Source: Eonycteris spelaea
Lineage: Eukaryota; Chordata; Mammalia; Chiroptera; Pteropodidae
Reading direction: 5' to 3'
Assembly (NCBI GenBank): GCA_003508835.1
Contig: PUFA01000003.1
Coordinates: forward strand, 14,237,501-14,301,500
DNA length: 64,000 nucleotides
Part shown: positions 47,241 through 59,500 of the stretch, piece after piece
How positions within the stretch are numbered: the first letter of the stretch is position 1
How the letters are laid out: each line of letters opens with the position of its first letter
The notes under the pieces: generated by a model
Database searches by the model: none
Seen by the model: only the letters and a program-made list of their open reading frames with translations
Told to the model about the DNA's origin: nothing
Position numbers and translations under genes: made by a program

Positions 47241-47999
47241 TAGTAGTATGGAAATTGATTCTTTGAAATGGAGTGCTATTGTAACAAAAACCAAAAGTGG
47301 CTGGCATTGACTTAGAAGTAAGAGACAGATAACAGGGAAGTTGATATTAGAGGCTAGAAAGATGGTAATTCGTGATATACAACTGTGACACATGCAATAA
47401 CATAGGAGGGAAATTTTATACCTGCTGAGCCTGTGGCTCTAGGTACCGTGGTTGAAAGGAGAGGAGGGTGTTAGTACGTGTTCATAGTTATTGCTAATTT
47501 TGTTAGAAATTGTAATAAAGTGATGAGTTCAAGGGAAAATTGATGTTTATGAAAATAAGTAAAAGGGATTATAGAGAGTCCAGTAATGTGGAGACTTGGA
47601 GTACAAATACTGACTGCTTCTGGGGCTCCAGAGAGTAAGATAACAAGACCAAAGCCTTTGAACAATAGAGTCCCACTAAAACCCAGCTTCTTGGAAAAAA
47701 ATCAGGTTACAGATAATCCAATAGCCTGAAGGTAGCTTTCATTAAGCTGAAAGAGGAAATACATCATTTGGAGAAAACAGACAAATAATGAATGCTTGAA
47801 CTCTAAGGAAATACCTTGGGTGCCTCAGTTACTGGCATGTGAAACTGTCTTTAAACAAACATCAGCCTACTAAGTTTTCAAGGGAATTGTGTTGCTAGAG
47901 ACACCATAAACCAGGACTCAAACAACCACTTGATAACTCAAGATTTAAAACAATCCTTGTGACCTCAGCTTTCTAAATGGGCTCCAATGCCCCCCATCC

Positions 48000-48490
48000 C
48001 AAAAGACATACATTTCAATACCTACAGTAATAATAAATTGTACTGTCGACTTTACTGAATAAAGTAATGCCCAGATCTCTGGTTAAACGTTATTTCTAAG
48101 TGTGTCTGGAGGAGGTTAGCATTTGAATCCATGGACTCAGTAATGCTGAATACCCTCCTTAATGTGGGTGGGCATCATCCAAAGTGTTGGGGACCTAAAT
48201 AGAACAAAAAGACTGGAATTTGCCCCCTTTTATTTTCCTGCTTCATTGCTTGAGCTGGGACATATCTCATCTTCTCTTCTCCTGGACTGGAATTTATATC
48301 ATCAACTCCCCTGGTTCCTAGGCCTTCAGACTCAGACTGAAATACACTACCCACTTTTTTGGGTCTTCAGCTTGCAGACAGCAGATCATGGATTTCTCAG
48401 CTCCATAAGTGCATGAGTCAATCCCTCATAATAAATCTCCTTTATATCCTATTGGTTCTGTTTCTCTGGATAACTCTGACTAATACACCT
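48000..48490 (+). mobile_element. ERVL-type LTR relic
   Basis: Landmarks: 'ggaggttagcatttgaatcc', 'atggactcagtaatgctgaa', 'taatgtgggtgggcatcatc', 'cctaaatagaacaaaaagac', 'ggccttcagactcagactga', 'cagcttgcagacagcagatc', 'cataataaatctcctttata' (with the AATAAA signal), 'ttggttctgtttctctggat' and 'aactctgactaatacacc' at the 3' end. This is a solitary LTR of a very common mammalian ERVL-related family. Subfamily name not assigned. Confidence 0.75.
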
Positions 48491-49334
48491 ACCTCAGATG
48501 TTACAGGGAGGATAATGAACTGGAAGAAGCTCTTTCCTCAGGGGGTGGTACCAGGAGCCATGGAGATAAATGAACAAAGGAAACACTCCCAGAAGACAGA
48601 AGCAGAGTCTCATCAGGAATATGTCCACTACCGGGGCAGAAAACTTCACAACACTTGACCTGAAGGATTTCAATTTACTGCAGACCAATAATATCTATGT
48701 ATTTCCTGTTCCTTCCTTTTCCAAATAGGAAATTTAATAAACATAACCCTGTCCTTACTCTACCACTGTGTATAGTTTTGATGTGAGAGGTGCACAGATA
48801 TTTTTCCTTTTCGTGCAGAGCCAAAGAAGAGCCATATCAATGTTAAGTAAGTATAACTGGCAGTCAGTTCTGGTTGCAGGGACTGGACAGAACTTGGAGT
48901 TGCCTTATTTAAGAAGAGATATAATGCAAACCAGGGCACAAAGCCACGCGGTTCCCCCAGTTGCATCCTGAAACAGTGTCGACTAATGAAAACTCCCAGA
49001 GACAAAGGCAGGTAGTAGGTGTGCAGGTCCTCTGTGGTCCCTTCATTATAGGACGATGCACAGAGATCTAGCAAAAACATAAATCAGACATCAGGAAACA
49101 CCAGACCGTCCCACAGCATGATTAGTGGACAGGAAACAGCTGCAACATGAAGTGGCAGAAACCTGGCCCTAGCCCTTTCCTTCTGGTATTTACTGTTGGG
49201 GAAGTGCTAGTCCCTCCCTTTGGGGTGATTGTTGGTGTAGGTTCCAAGCCTTAAAATTTACCAAAATTGATTGCATTAGGTCTACAGAGAATTTTTTAAG
49301 AGGCCGACTCTTTTTGGGGGAGGGGGGAGGCCAG

Positions 49335-49800
49335 CATTATGAGTTTAATTGTGTCCCTCAAAAAGATATGTTCGAATTCTAAGCCCCAGTACCTGTCAAT
49401 GTAACCTTTTTGGGGGAAATAGGGTCTTTGTGGATGGCATCAAATTAAAATATTGTCATACTGGATTAGGATGGGCCCTAATCCAATGACTGGTGACCTT
49501 ATAAGAAGAGAGAAATCTGGACACAGATATACAAACCCAGAGAAGGACATATACGGATGGAGGCAGAGGTTGGAATGATGCATCTATAAGCCGGGTAATG
49601 CTAAGGATTGTCAACAACCATCAGAAGCTGGGAAAGGCAAGAGAGAATACTTTCCTAGACTCTTCAGAGGGCACACAGTCCAGTAAACAACATGATTTTG
49701 GACTTTAAGTCTCCAGAACTGTAAGAGAAAACATTTCACATATTTTGAGCCACTCAGTCTGTGGCACTTAGTGATGGTGGATCTAGGACACTAATACAGT
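49335..49800 (+). mobile_element. MaLR-type LTR relic (MLT1-like)
   Basis: 'gtttaattgtgtccctcaaa', 'aagatatgttcgaattctaa', 'ccccagtacctgtcaatgta', 'gaaatagggtctttgtggat', 'gatgggccctaatccaatga', 'ctggtgaccttataagaaga', 'caaccatcagaagctgggaa', 'aagtctccagaactgtaaga' and 'tctaggacactaatacagtc' follow the MaLR LTR from end to end. The usual AATAAA is mutated (near 49729). Confidence 0.85.
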
Positions 49801-49909
49801 CAGCCAGTAGAGGGTTAGTCTTGGACAGATTATCCCTACTGCTGATGGCAAAGGTATGTTTTAGTGTAGGAAAAAGTGAAAGTGTGTAGCCCAGTTACAG
49901 AGGCCATTT

Positions 49910-50290
49910 TATGTCAAGAACAATGCTCTGTATCTTTTTACTGCTATGCATACAGCCAGACTACATGTCCCAGTGTTTTCCTGCAGTTATGTGGTTATGT
50001 GATTGACTTCTAGCCAAAGGAAAATGGGAGGAAGTTTTGTTGCTAATTCCAGCATTGGTAGCCCAAAGGTGTCATGGTTATTTATGCTCTCTTTCTGTCC
50101 TTTGCCTTGTAGCAGGATGTCAACACCCTCCATGACCTAAGGGGCAACACAGTGAACATAGCAGAGCCTTTGTCAACTGGGATTCTTGAACGATGTGAGC
50201 ACCAGAACCTCACTCAGCATCCCACTGCTCACACTGAACTGACACATAAGTGAGAGATAAACTTTACTGAGTTAAGCCTAACGGTGCTCT
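49910..50290 (+). mobile_element. LTR-like repeat relic (MLT-like), copy C
   Basis: 'agccagactacatgtcccag', 'gtgattgacttctagccaaa', 'ggaaaatgggaggaagtttt', 'tgccttgtagcaggatgtca' and 'gataaactttactgagttaa' follow the family of copies at 39.6 and 46.9 kb. A short end-like motif, 'tttgttacagcagctagcat', lies separately at 50530-50549, so the 3' end may be split by later sequence. Confidence 0.55.
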
Positions 50291-51117
50291 AGAGACAGTT
50301 CATACCAGCTGAGAAGAACCAAGAGTTAGCATATCTTCCCAACTCCATATGCAGTGACATGACATTGTTAATTTAAATCTTAACACCAGCCATGGTGGGA
50401 GTAATTATCCCCATAAAAATAGCAAATGCTACAAATCAAGTTCTTTTTTCCCTTTTCCTTTTGTTTGGATAGTCAGTTGTTAAATATTTACTACCACACC
50501 ACTTGTTAACCTCTGAGAACTGAAGGTGTTTGTTACAGCAGCTAGCATTAATCACACTTACCAATTAAAATCTGGTGATTTTAATTCTGGCATGATGACT
50601 TTGATACTTGAAAAAAAAATCAGAGTAGAATTCTAGAATCATGGAACTGAAAGACCTTAGGGATCATCTAGACAAATTCACTTATTTCACTAATGAAAAA
50701 AAGTGATATTGTTAGGGCAGGTAATACCTCCCACTAGAACCCAGATGCCCAAATGTAACTGATACTTTAGATAGGTCTTCAGCAAAAAAATGATATAATT
50801 TGATTTAAACTTAAAAGCCACACTCAGAGCAGTGATGGAGAACATATTGGAGAGGAGTGAAGTATAAGTCAGAGACTGGTTAGGAAGCTGCCGCCAAAGT
50901 TGAAATGATAGGTGATAGTGACCTTGCCATGGAAGAGACAGTGGAGAAAAAGAAAAGCAAACAGGTCTGAAATAAATTTAGAAGTCAGAATCAATACTTT
51001 TGAAGTCAGAGATACACTTGGTTCTCTGCTGCTCCTGGAATAACTTTTGAGAACATAGGGACGATGTTGGTGTGGCTCAGCAGGCATCCTTAGTGGGATC
51101 AAAATTAATCCTACCAA

Positions 51118-51120
51118 GTG

Positions 51121-51156
<36 letters not shown>
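51118..51156. repeat. (TTG)n microsatellite
   Basis: About twelve TTG/GTT units. Polyleucine, polythreonine and polyasparagine runs in overlapping frames come from it. Confidence 0.95.
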
Positions 51157-51362
51157 GCCTGCTATATTCCAAGCGACATACATATATCAGTTCTGACTCT
51201 TGCAAACACCCAAAGGTAGGTATTAATATTTCCATATTGGAGATGAGAAACTGATACTGGAAGAACCTAATTTGTTCAAGGTCACACAGTTGATATGTGG
51301 TGGAGCTAAGATTCAATCCAGGTCCACTTAACCCCCAAATTTCTTTATACTATAGCATCCCC
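51157..51362 (-). mobile_element. MIR SINE
   Basis: Reverse MIR: 'tgcctgctatattccaagcg', 'caaaggtaggtattaatatt', 'ggagatgagaaactgatact', 'ttgttcaaggtcacacagtt', 'ggtggagctaagattcaatc' and 'caggtccacttaacccccaa'. The TTG repeat abuts its 3' end. Confidence 0.85.
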
Positions 51363-52408
51363 CTCTTTACAGTGCATTCTCATGTGACTCAAGAATGGAA
51401 GGGCACAAGCCAATCTAGGTGAGAAAGGTTTACTGAAAAACTCTCTATGCCAAACCATGGCAAACATTGAGAGCAACATTATTAACATGAGCTTACACCT
51501 TTAAAATGGCATTAATGCTCCTAATTTCTTTAACAATAAAAGTGATAATACAAGAGAGCAGGGAAAAAATGGCATAGATGATAGAGGCTCTGTTCATCCC
51601 TCTGGAGACCAAATCAAAGTTGTGATGGAAACAAGGAGCAAGCAGCAAGAAAAAATTGCCTGTGATCTAGATGAACAAGACATACAACTAGTAAAAAATC
51701 CAAGAAATTACCCTGCAATGGCAGAAAGTAGGACAAGATGAAGACACGGGGCAGCCCAGTCTCGAGCGGCTTGGTGAGACAGAGGTAGCAGCAGCAGCGG
51801 CAATGCCTCCTAAAGAAACCTGCTCGCTCCAAGCACCAGCGCCGATTCAGCTGCGCAGTGGGGGCACCAGGGACTTACAGGGGGACACTGAATTCTTGGA
51901 GTGAGGGCCGAGGTGAGACTTACTCTGTACAGAAGTGCTGGCAGTATCCATTGTTCCTTGTTGAGCTCTCCTTGCTCCCAGTCCATGGACACAGCGCACC
52001 CATAGCCGAGAAGTCATCAAACTGGGTAACAGAGGTCGCACCACCCAGAGGATTCCCTGAAAACCCCGCCTACTCCAACTTGTGGCTCCACCCAAGCCAT
52101 ATCCAGGTGTATCCTCAGGGAGTCAGGTGCTCCTTGTTGAGCAGTGCCTAGATTCATACTGGAGGCAGCTGGACTGGGTTTCTGGCGTGGCCTTTTGAGG
52201 CAACTATAAGCACAGCATCTGTGGATTGCTTGCTGACTCTTACCAGGTGGCCCCAGAGTGGCAAAGGCTTGGGCTGAATTTGGCCTGCAGCTGAATCCCT
52301 CTCAGGACTGTGCTTCTGGACATCTACTACACAAATCCACACTAATAAGACTAGGAGACTTAGGAGCTTTGCTTTGTACATAGAAACAGACACAGAAAGG
52401 CAGCCAAA

Positions 52409-53286
52409 ATGGGAAGATAAAGAAGCAGAAACCATATGACAGAACAGAACAGAGATTCAGATGTAATGGAGTCAAGTAATCTAACAGATGCAGAGTTCAA
52501 AACATGGGTTATAAAGATGTTCAATGAACTTTTGGGAAGTGCAGATAAATTCAGTGAGAACTTCAACAAGGAGAGAAAAAACATAAAAATGGAAATGGAA
52601 AATATAAAAGGGAACCAGTCTTAAATGAAGAACACGTTATCTGAGATGAGAAGTATATTAAATGGAATAAACAAAGGAATAAACAAAGTGAATAAAGGGT
52701 CAAATGACAATCTAGAGGACAAGAAAGCCAAGGACACTTAATCACAATGGCAAGAAAAAAGATGAGAAGACTATAAAAATAATTTAAGGAGCATATAGGA
52801 CACTATTAAGGGTCAAAATAGCTGTCCGATTGGCACACCTGAAGACAATCAAGATGTTGAACAGCAGTTTGAAGAAATAATGATGGAAAACTTCTTTAAC
52901 CTAGTGAAGGAAATGGTCATAAAACCCTAGGAAGCTCAGAGAATTCCTAAAACTAGGGATCCAAAGAGGCCCACACCAAGACATATCGTAATTAAAATGC
53001 CAAAGGTTAAATACAAAGAAAGTATCAAAAGCAGCAAGAGAAAAACAGATAGTTACCTACAAGGGAACACCTATAATACTGGCAGCTGATTTCTCAAAAG
53101 AAACTATGCAGGACAGAGGGCTTGGCATAGTTTGAAAACCCAGGATCTACAACCAAGGATACTTTATCCAGCAAAGCTATGATTTAGAGTTGAAGGACAT
53201 AAAGGGCTTCCCAGACAAAAATAAGCTAAAGTAATTTATTGCCTCCAAACCAGTATTACAGGAAATGTTGGAGAGACTTAACTTAA
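52409..53286 (+). pseudogene. L1 ORF1 pseudogene, second copy
   Basis: The homologous start ATG (52409) is followed by a stop at codon 4. An in-frame remnant from 52436 to 52624 keeps the N-terminal region (SNLTDAEFKTWVIKMFNEL, then SENFNKERKNIKMEMENIK), which has the charged heptad pattern of the ORF1p coiled coil. Further down are RRM-like sequence near 52815-52920 (KIAVRLAHLKTIKMLNS-like after frameshift, ENFFNLVKEM) and C-terminal domain traces near 53150-53280 (KPVLQEMLERL). Several stops and indels inactivate it. Confidence 0.85.
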
Positions 53287-53359
53287 AAAAAAAAAATGTA
53301 TAAAAACAGGAATAAAGATTGGTAGCAACTACATTCCTAATAATAAGTACCTCAGATGG

Positions 53360-53502
53360 AAAATAATTAAGTGCTCCAACCAAAAGATAGGTTGACTGAA
53401 TGGATAAGAAAACGAGACCCCCTACATATGCTGCCTACCAGAGACTCACTTCAGATTAAAAGACACATACAGACTGAAAGGAAGGGGATGGAAAAAGATA
53501 TT
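53360..53502 (+). pseudogene. truncated L1 ORF2 start, second copy
   Basis: 'gtgctccaaccaaaagatag' corresponds to the NAPIKR segment. It is followed by 'ctgaatggataagaaaacga' (EWIRKRD) and 'ctacatatgctgcctaccag' (YICCLPE), the first part of the endonuclease domain. The frame is cut at the deletion junction after about 48 codons. Confidence 0.75.
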
Positions 53503-53652
53503 GCTTTGATGGACCTAGAAGGTATTTAAAAGTTAGACAGAGAAAGATAAACACCATATGGTTTCGCTTATATATGGAACCTAAGATATAAAAAGAACAA
53601 ACTAATCAAAAACGGACTCACAAATATAGCGGACAATTTGGTGATGGACAGA

Positions 53653-53684
53653 GGGGAGGTGGGGTTGGGGGCTGGGAGAATGGG
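53653..53684 (+). promoter_or_regulatory. G-rich quadruplex motif in L1 3' UTR
   Basis: Runs of G4, G4, G5, G3 and G3 with short spacers within the 3' UTR of the second L1 copy. Mammalian L1 3' UTRs typically carry a G-rich polypurine tract with quadruplex potential, so this is an element feature and not a host one. The first copy has a degraded version near 27785-27820. Confidence 0.7.
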
Positions 53685-53872
53685 TGAAGGGTTAAAGAAG
53701 TACAATTAGCAGCTGATGCATGGTCATGGGATGGGGAGTATGTTGGCTAGGTGGAGTGTCAGGGGAGGGAGGGAGCAATTGGGGGAATCATTTTCCAAAC
53801 TATATAAATGTCTAACCAATGTACTGTATCCTTGCAGCTAATTAAAATTAATAAATTTTTAAACAAGAATCT

Positions 53873-53970
53873 AGAACAGGGTTAGCAAGCTGTGCCCTAA
53901 ATCTGCCTACCACCTGTTTTAATAAATAGTTTTATTGGAACACACAACAAAAACAAGTGATAATACATGT
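53873..53970. mobile_element. hAT-type DNA transposon fragment
   Basis: 'agaacagggttagcaagctg', 'accacctgttttaataaata' and 'gttttattggaacacacaac' match one end of a common hAT-Charlie MER family ('ggttggcaaactttttctgt...', 'aataaagttttattggaaca' in the complementary half). The rest is lost. Confidence 0.6.
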
Positions 53971-54519
53971 AAAGCATTCTATAATTTTTGGCTATTATTA
54001 TAATTTTATCAAAAAATTAGAGAATACTGACTAGAAAAATTGACTATTTAAGATGTTTAGCAACTAACAAAATACCTCTTCCTTTTTTTTTTCCATACTC
54101 CATTTAAAGTATACATATCATCCCCCAAAAAATGTAACTGTCTAGTCAGTCTGCTGGGGCAGGTCCAGATTCATTAGCAGATGCACATGTATGCAGTTAG
54201 CCTCTCACCTGTGAGTAATGAGCCATGGACCATCTAGATGTGAATGTAAACACACCTGTGACTATCCAAACTGCGAACTGTCCAGTACATTTCTAGCTCC
54301 ATGATGCTTTTCTTCTCCTAGTCAAATAAGGATGTAGCAGACAGACTGAATTGGCACTAAATTTAAGACCCAAAATTTCTGAAACTTTGAAGTATTTTCT
54401 TTCTTCTCCAAGGTTCTGAGAGATGAGATGGACTGCCTTTTGAGTGTTCACAATAAGGTCTTTAAAATGTATACATGGTTTGGCATGGCAGAATTACCCT
54501 GGGTTTCAGAAAACTGATG

Positions 54520-54782
54520 TCAAATAATTTTTTAAGTATCCACAATAGGCTAGGCACTCTTCTAAATGTGTTATTTGGATTATTTCATTTAATTATTACA
54601 ACTCAACCCAGTCGGCACTATCATTAACTTTATATTACAAAAGAATATGCTGAGGATTAGACAGGAGAGTCTCTTTTCCAAGGCTCCATAGCTAGTGTGT
54701 CAGATAAAGACAGGATTAGGGTCCAGGTGTTTACACTCCAGAGGCTGAACTTTTACCCTCTGCTCTCATTCACAGCTCTTTG
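54520..54782 (-). mobile_element. MIR SINE
   Basis: Near full-length reverse MIR: 'aataggctaggcactcttct', 'aaatgtgttatttggattat', 'ttcatttaattattacaact', 'gcactatcattaactttata', 'aagaatatgctgaggattag', 'ttccaaggctccatagctag', 'gacaggattagggtccaggt' and 'ctgaacttttaccctctgct'. Confidence 0.85.
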
Positions 54783-54789
54783 GCTTCAT

Positions 54790-56365
54790 GAGATGTTAGT
54801 TTGTGGGATGTTGGTTCCAATACCTCCCTCAGTTTAAATCTTGCCCAGGCTCTATTCCTACTCTGCCATACACCCTCCTCTGCAGCATATTCATCAGGGT
54901 TCTAACAAGATGGTCTGTGGATGCACAACTTAACCTTCCTTCCTCCTTCCCTCAAGACTACACCCATCTCTTTCCAGTGTCTAGAAGATTTTGTACCTCT
55001 TGAAGGCTAGAATTAGGTCTATGAAGTTATTTTAGTACCATCTCTAGATTACTATACAGAATTAGGCTTTACCAGCCCTCCTTTTGCTAAATTACTATAC
55101 ATTTTTGGCTCAGAATCTTTCTTAGAGAACATAAATAATATGCACTGCCCACCATGTTAATCATAAATGCATAATATTAGCATTAATCACCCAGTGTTTA
55201 CTGTAACACATAACAAACACTACTTACAGAAATAGGCAAAATCTACAAGGAAAATAAAACACATATAAAAACAAAGTACTATGCATATAAACACAAAGTA
55301 AGCAGCAATGGAAAGCAATGCATAATCAGGTTTATTTTTAACAGTATTTTGAGATACTAGCATTCTATGAATTTTTTTGGAAAAATTTATAATAAGCTTG
55401 CATCATATTAATAATAATATCAACAAGATGGGGTTTAAGGTTGGAAAAAGAAAGGTGGAAAGATTAGTTAGTAAATCAGAAGATGCTTTCCAGACATTCT
55501 TCAAGTTACTCCAAAAGCACAGTATGTCTTTCCAAACGTACGGCAGTCCTCACTCGTCACTGTATTGGAGGAAAATAACTGGATATAGTTTCAAGGTCCC
55601 CTAAAATTTATCATTTCTTTCAATCCCAGGTGCCTTTGAAGCACTTACAGGTAAAAAAAAAAAAAAGTATTTTACGTATCGTTACTCACAAAATACCTTT
55701 GATGATTCCTTCCAAATGCAAGACGCTTTCTGAAACATCTTTTAAACCCAAACATGTCCCAGTTTCCCAAATTACCCAGGAATGATTCTTTTGTTGGCTC
55801 TTTCTTGATCATATACATTAAAGGCAAAAAGATAAAACATGCTCTCAAGCATTGCATAGTGGATAATTATATTTTAAGGCGCTTCAGTTACATTATTTTA
55901 GCATCTGTGTAATTAAACCAAAGTGCGATTCTCAATTAGCAGGTTTTCCTTTCGTCTCTTGGATATAATATCTTCATGGATAGGAAAGTGTTTAAGTGTT
56001 TTCCTCTTTGAGTAGCTATATGTATGCCCATTAAACCGAAGAAGTGTGGTGTGGGCTTTAATGAAGAAGTCCATCTGCGAGGCAGTGAAGCTGAGGGAAA
56101 TGTTCGAGGTTGCCCATCAAACCCACTGAGCACTGCAAAGTAATAATGCTTTCTGGGGAGAGACTGACAGGAAACAGCAAAGGTATGAAATGAGAGATGA
56201 GATTTTCTTTGGAGCTTGTCCAGCTTTTGATACTCTTCTAAGATGCCTCCCACCTCCCCCCCCACTAGCTTTTCCCCATCTGTAGAAGCCAGCCTGACCA
56301 GCCATCAGCGCTATTCCCCAAGAGCATCCCTGATGATTAAACACCTGTGGTGAGGAGAGCCTCCA
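54790..56365. other. gene-free stretch
   Basis: No gene supported. 54960-55060 ('tttgtacctcttgaaggcta', 'gaattaggtctatgaagtta') is weakly L2-like. Poly(A) of about 14 at 55652. The two minus-strand frames at 55936-56380 overlap each other in different registers and show no domain. Confidence 0.45.
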
Positions 56366-56369
56366 GAGT

Positions 56370-56540
56370 TTCTGCCACATTTGGCTGAAATTTCCTTTTG
56401 GCTGTGGCAGAAAATTAAAGTCTAAATGTTGATACTAACCAAATGATCTGCCATGATTATGGAATATAACATTACATTTTGATCAGCTTGCATCTGTCCT
56501 ATTTGATATTTGTGCTTTTATCGGGAATTGCTGTATTCAG
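56370..56540. other. candidate conserved noncoding block
   Basis: Repeat-free block containing 'ggctgaaatttccttttggc', 'aaccaaatgatctgccatga' and 'tttgatcagcttgcatctgt', rich in E-box, TGATTAT and ATTA-type words. Suggestion from composition only. Confidence 0.2.
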
Positions 56541-56544
56541 GATA

Positions 56545-59500
56545 TACTTCTTCACTGATTAATGGTTTTTAAGCAGGTGGAAAATATGGAGATGTGGCTT
56601 ATGAGAAATATTACAGCATAGAGTTCAGAGAGTTATTGTCCCCAATCTTATCAATAACCAAACTAGTCATTATGCAGGGCAGGTTATTTTACTGCAAAGT
56701 ATCTTGTACACACCTATAATATATTCTTTCTTTGGTAAAGGAGAAGTGGTACTCAACATTCTTGTAGCTTGAGGTGAATAATGCTGTGTGAATTCTGAAA
56801 TGGAAAATGAATCAGAAAATTATTCCATTTGAGTTTGTTTCTAGGATTGAGGCTTATAGCCCTTAACTCTGTGAATGAACTCTGGGAGGTGGCTTATTAA
56901 ATATTTCCAAAGATTTCTGCAGAGAATGCTAATTTCTCAAAACACTCTGCTGAAAAAAAAAGTTTCATAGAAAAATAACTTCTATAAATGTGGCAATTCA
57001 CATAGGATTTTGTATATTAAAAACAGAAAATTGAAAAGCCCAATCTGTTGAACTATGTTTAAGCCACTGTTTTCAAATTTATTTGGACCTAGAAAAATAT
57101 ATGTGCATGTACATGTTTTTAATTAATTATTTTATAATGCCTCTGGTAAATCTAATCTTGAATCCTATTAAGCATGATACTCTTGGTATCAGAATTTGTT
57201 TCCTGACAAAGCCAAGTACTAGAGAAAAATAAAAACAATCTGTATTCAGTTATTAACACTGCCCTGCAATTATTTCTTCTAATTTTTACCAGCAGGACAG
57301 CAAAGTTGATGGGGAGTGAGAAGTTGGGTGTGGGATGAGGTATACGGCCATGCTTCTGAATTCCAAACAGAAAGAATTAGAGCTATGGTCTGGCAGAGAT
57401 ATGAAGGGGAAATGACAGTAGTCAAAAATTCACCCTTCTCTTTCCTACTCCCATGTGCAAGGGCAACTGAAAAAAGAAGAAATAGAAACACAGTCATCAT
57501 GTTCTCCATTAGGCCCTCTCTCCATCCACCTGGCCTACCTTTCTGACACTACTATCATAATGCTTCCCTTCCATTTATTCAAAAAGTAATTATTGAACAT
57601 GTATCATGCTCTAGACATCATGTTTGGCACTTGAATGCATAAGCAAAGTAAGAGAAGATCTCTTCCCTTCAATCAAAAGAGAAAAATAATTAAAATCTAT
57701 AACTTAACTCTAAACCATGTTTCCTAAAGTCTCTTCACATTCTAGGACATAAAAAACACTATTGGAGTAACATAAAAAAACATTTCCACCCTCTGCTTCT
57801 ACCTCTGGCCATATCAACTATTTCAGAATCCCTAATTTTCTTCACTTTTAAAGTATTCATTTCTAAAAATAAAAAGCAAAATGATTGAAAATGATTTCTC
57901 CTGAGAACTGAGCATAAACCTGTTGAATTATGCACTCAGATTAAAAAGACACTAAGCACTATTCCCATGACACAGGAGATCAAGGGGGACTAAACAAATT
58001 ACTCAAGTATGCTGGATTTGGGTATTAATTCATTATTGCATTCATTTATTAAAAAGGGATTTATGAAGTCCCACTTTGTATAATCATGAGCGCTCTGTGT
58101 TGTCATACTGAGGACCACAAAGTTGGCTTTACCATTACCAGGTCCTGAAGAGCTTTATCACAGAAAATCATGGGCAAATGGGCAAGCTCTGCTGAGTTAT
58201 AAGCCAGCATTCTTTCCACAAAAACCAAGTTTGCTTAATCTGAACTGTCAGCTCAAATTTGTTTGGAGCACTAACATAATGACTTAGAAACCATTTGGAC
58301 ACTCAGTGTAGCTAGAATCCCCTAATAGACAAAACAGGCAGGAGAAGGAATCCAAAAAGTAAATAGACATAGTCTTATACACTGTGTAGGTTTGGGGTTC
58401 ACCATTAGTAAAAATTAGTAGACAGCCTATTATGATTTCAAATACCTACTCTCTGCAATGTGTCATGCAGGACCCATGAGTGGCCCCAAGAAGCATAACT
58501 CTGAATTCACAAAATTAAATTTTTGTTGGAAAGTAAAAAAAAAAAAACAGATATAGAAATGAACGAACATACAAAAGCCCTAGTTCAGCACTCAAAGTGC
58601 ATACCTGGAGTCAAGTTAACCAAAACCACAGGAGCCTAAAGAAAGAACAGATTTCTCAGGAGTTGCAGGCAGTGGAGGTGGAATTTAAGCTGGAACTTGA
58701 GAAATGAAGCCTATTTAGAGAAGAAATTATAGCACGTGAATCAGAACATTTAACCAGCCACACCGAAGTTGCCAAAGCGATTTGTATTTCTAAACTGTGA
58801 GTCATCATGGGTCTTCTAAGGAACTTTGAGAAAGACTTTCTTCATAGCCCCTTGGAAACCACACCACATTTACCCCTTCCAGAGGCAGCCAAGGGACTCC
58901 CCAGGAAAGCCATCTTTATTTGTCCCCTTTATCAGTCAGGACTGCTCACGCTGGGAAAAAAAGCAGGGCGACTTCATCCCCAGCTTCCTTGCAGCCCCAC
59001 AGAAGTGCTTGACCAGGCGTCCCAGCAAATAGCAAAAGGGTGGAGAGAGAAAGGACGAAGAGTGAAGCCTCTCTTTCCTTCTCTCTCTGTTTTTTCAGTG
59101 TCAGCATTTTTTTCTCTCTGAGGAAACTTTGTTTGTCTTTAAAAGTGGCCTCAAAATTACTGCTAATTTTCTGCAAGGAAAGTGTTCTTTGAAATACATC
59201 ATATACCATTTTCTCTTCCACTCCCCACTTTTGTAATACTGGCAATGCGTTGGCTGTGAACATGTAAGTATAGTTGCTTTTGAATGCTGCAAGGTAAATG
59301 CAGAAAATGACAGCTTAAATGGAATCATTAAAGCAGATGTAGGTAATATCTGAATGCTACCAAGCCTTTTTGCAAGGCAATAAAGTATTTTTAGTTCTGA
59401 TGCTTTGCACCTTTTTAAGGAGGCTGACAACCTATCATTTCTTACTTTCCCCCCCAATTTCCAGCATGAACTCAGGGACCTCATTTCTATCTTAAGTTAC

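Larger units (their letters stand above)
51735..53868 (+). mobile_element. second L1 element lacking most of ORF2
   Basis: Contains a shortened L1 5' UTR, a decayed ORF1, about 140 bases of ORF2 start, then 3' UTR. The leader shares 'gtacagaagtgctggcagta', 'taccaggtggccccagagtg' and 'ttggcctgcagctgaatccc' with the copy at 24.8-28.06 kb but has lost several hundred bases in between. ORF2 stops at 'ggggatggaaaaagatattg' (about 53502) and passes straight to the 3' UTR block 'tttgatggacctagaaggta'. The ORF2 deletion ends lie at other positions than in the first copy. The 3' terminus has 'actatataaatgtctaacca' and an AT-rich tail. The exact 5' boundary is uncertain. Confidence 0.8.
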
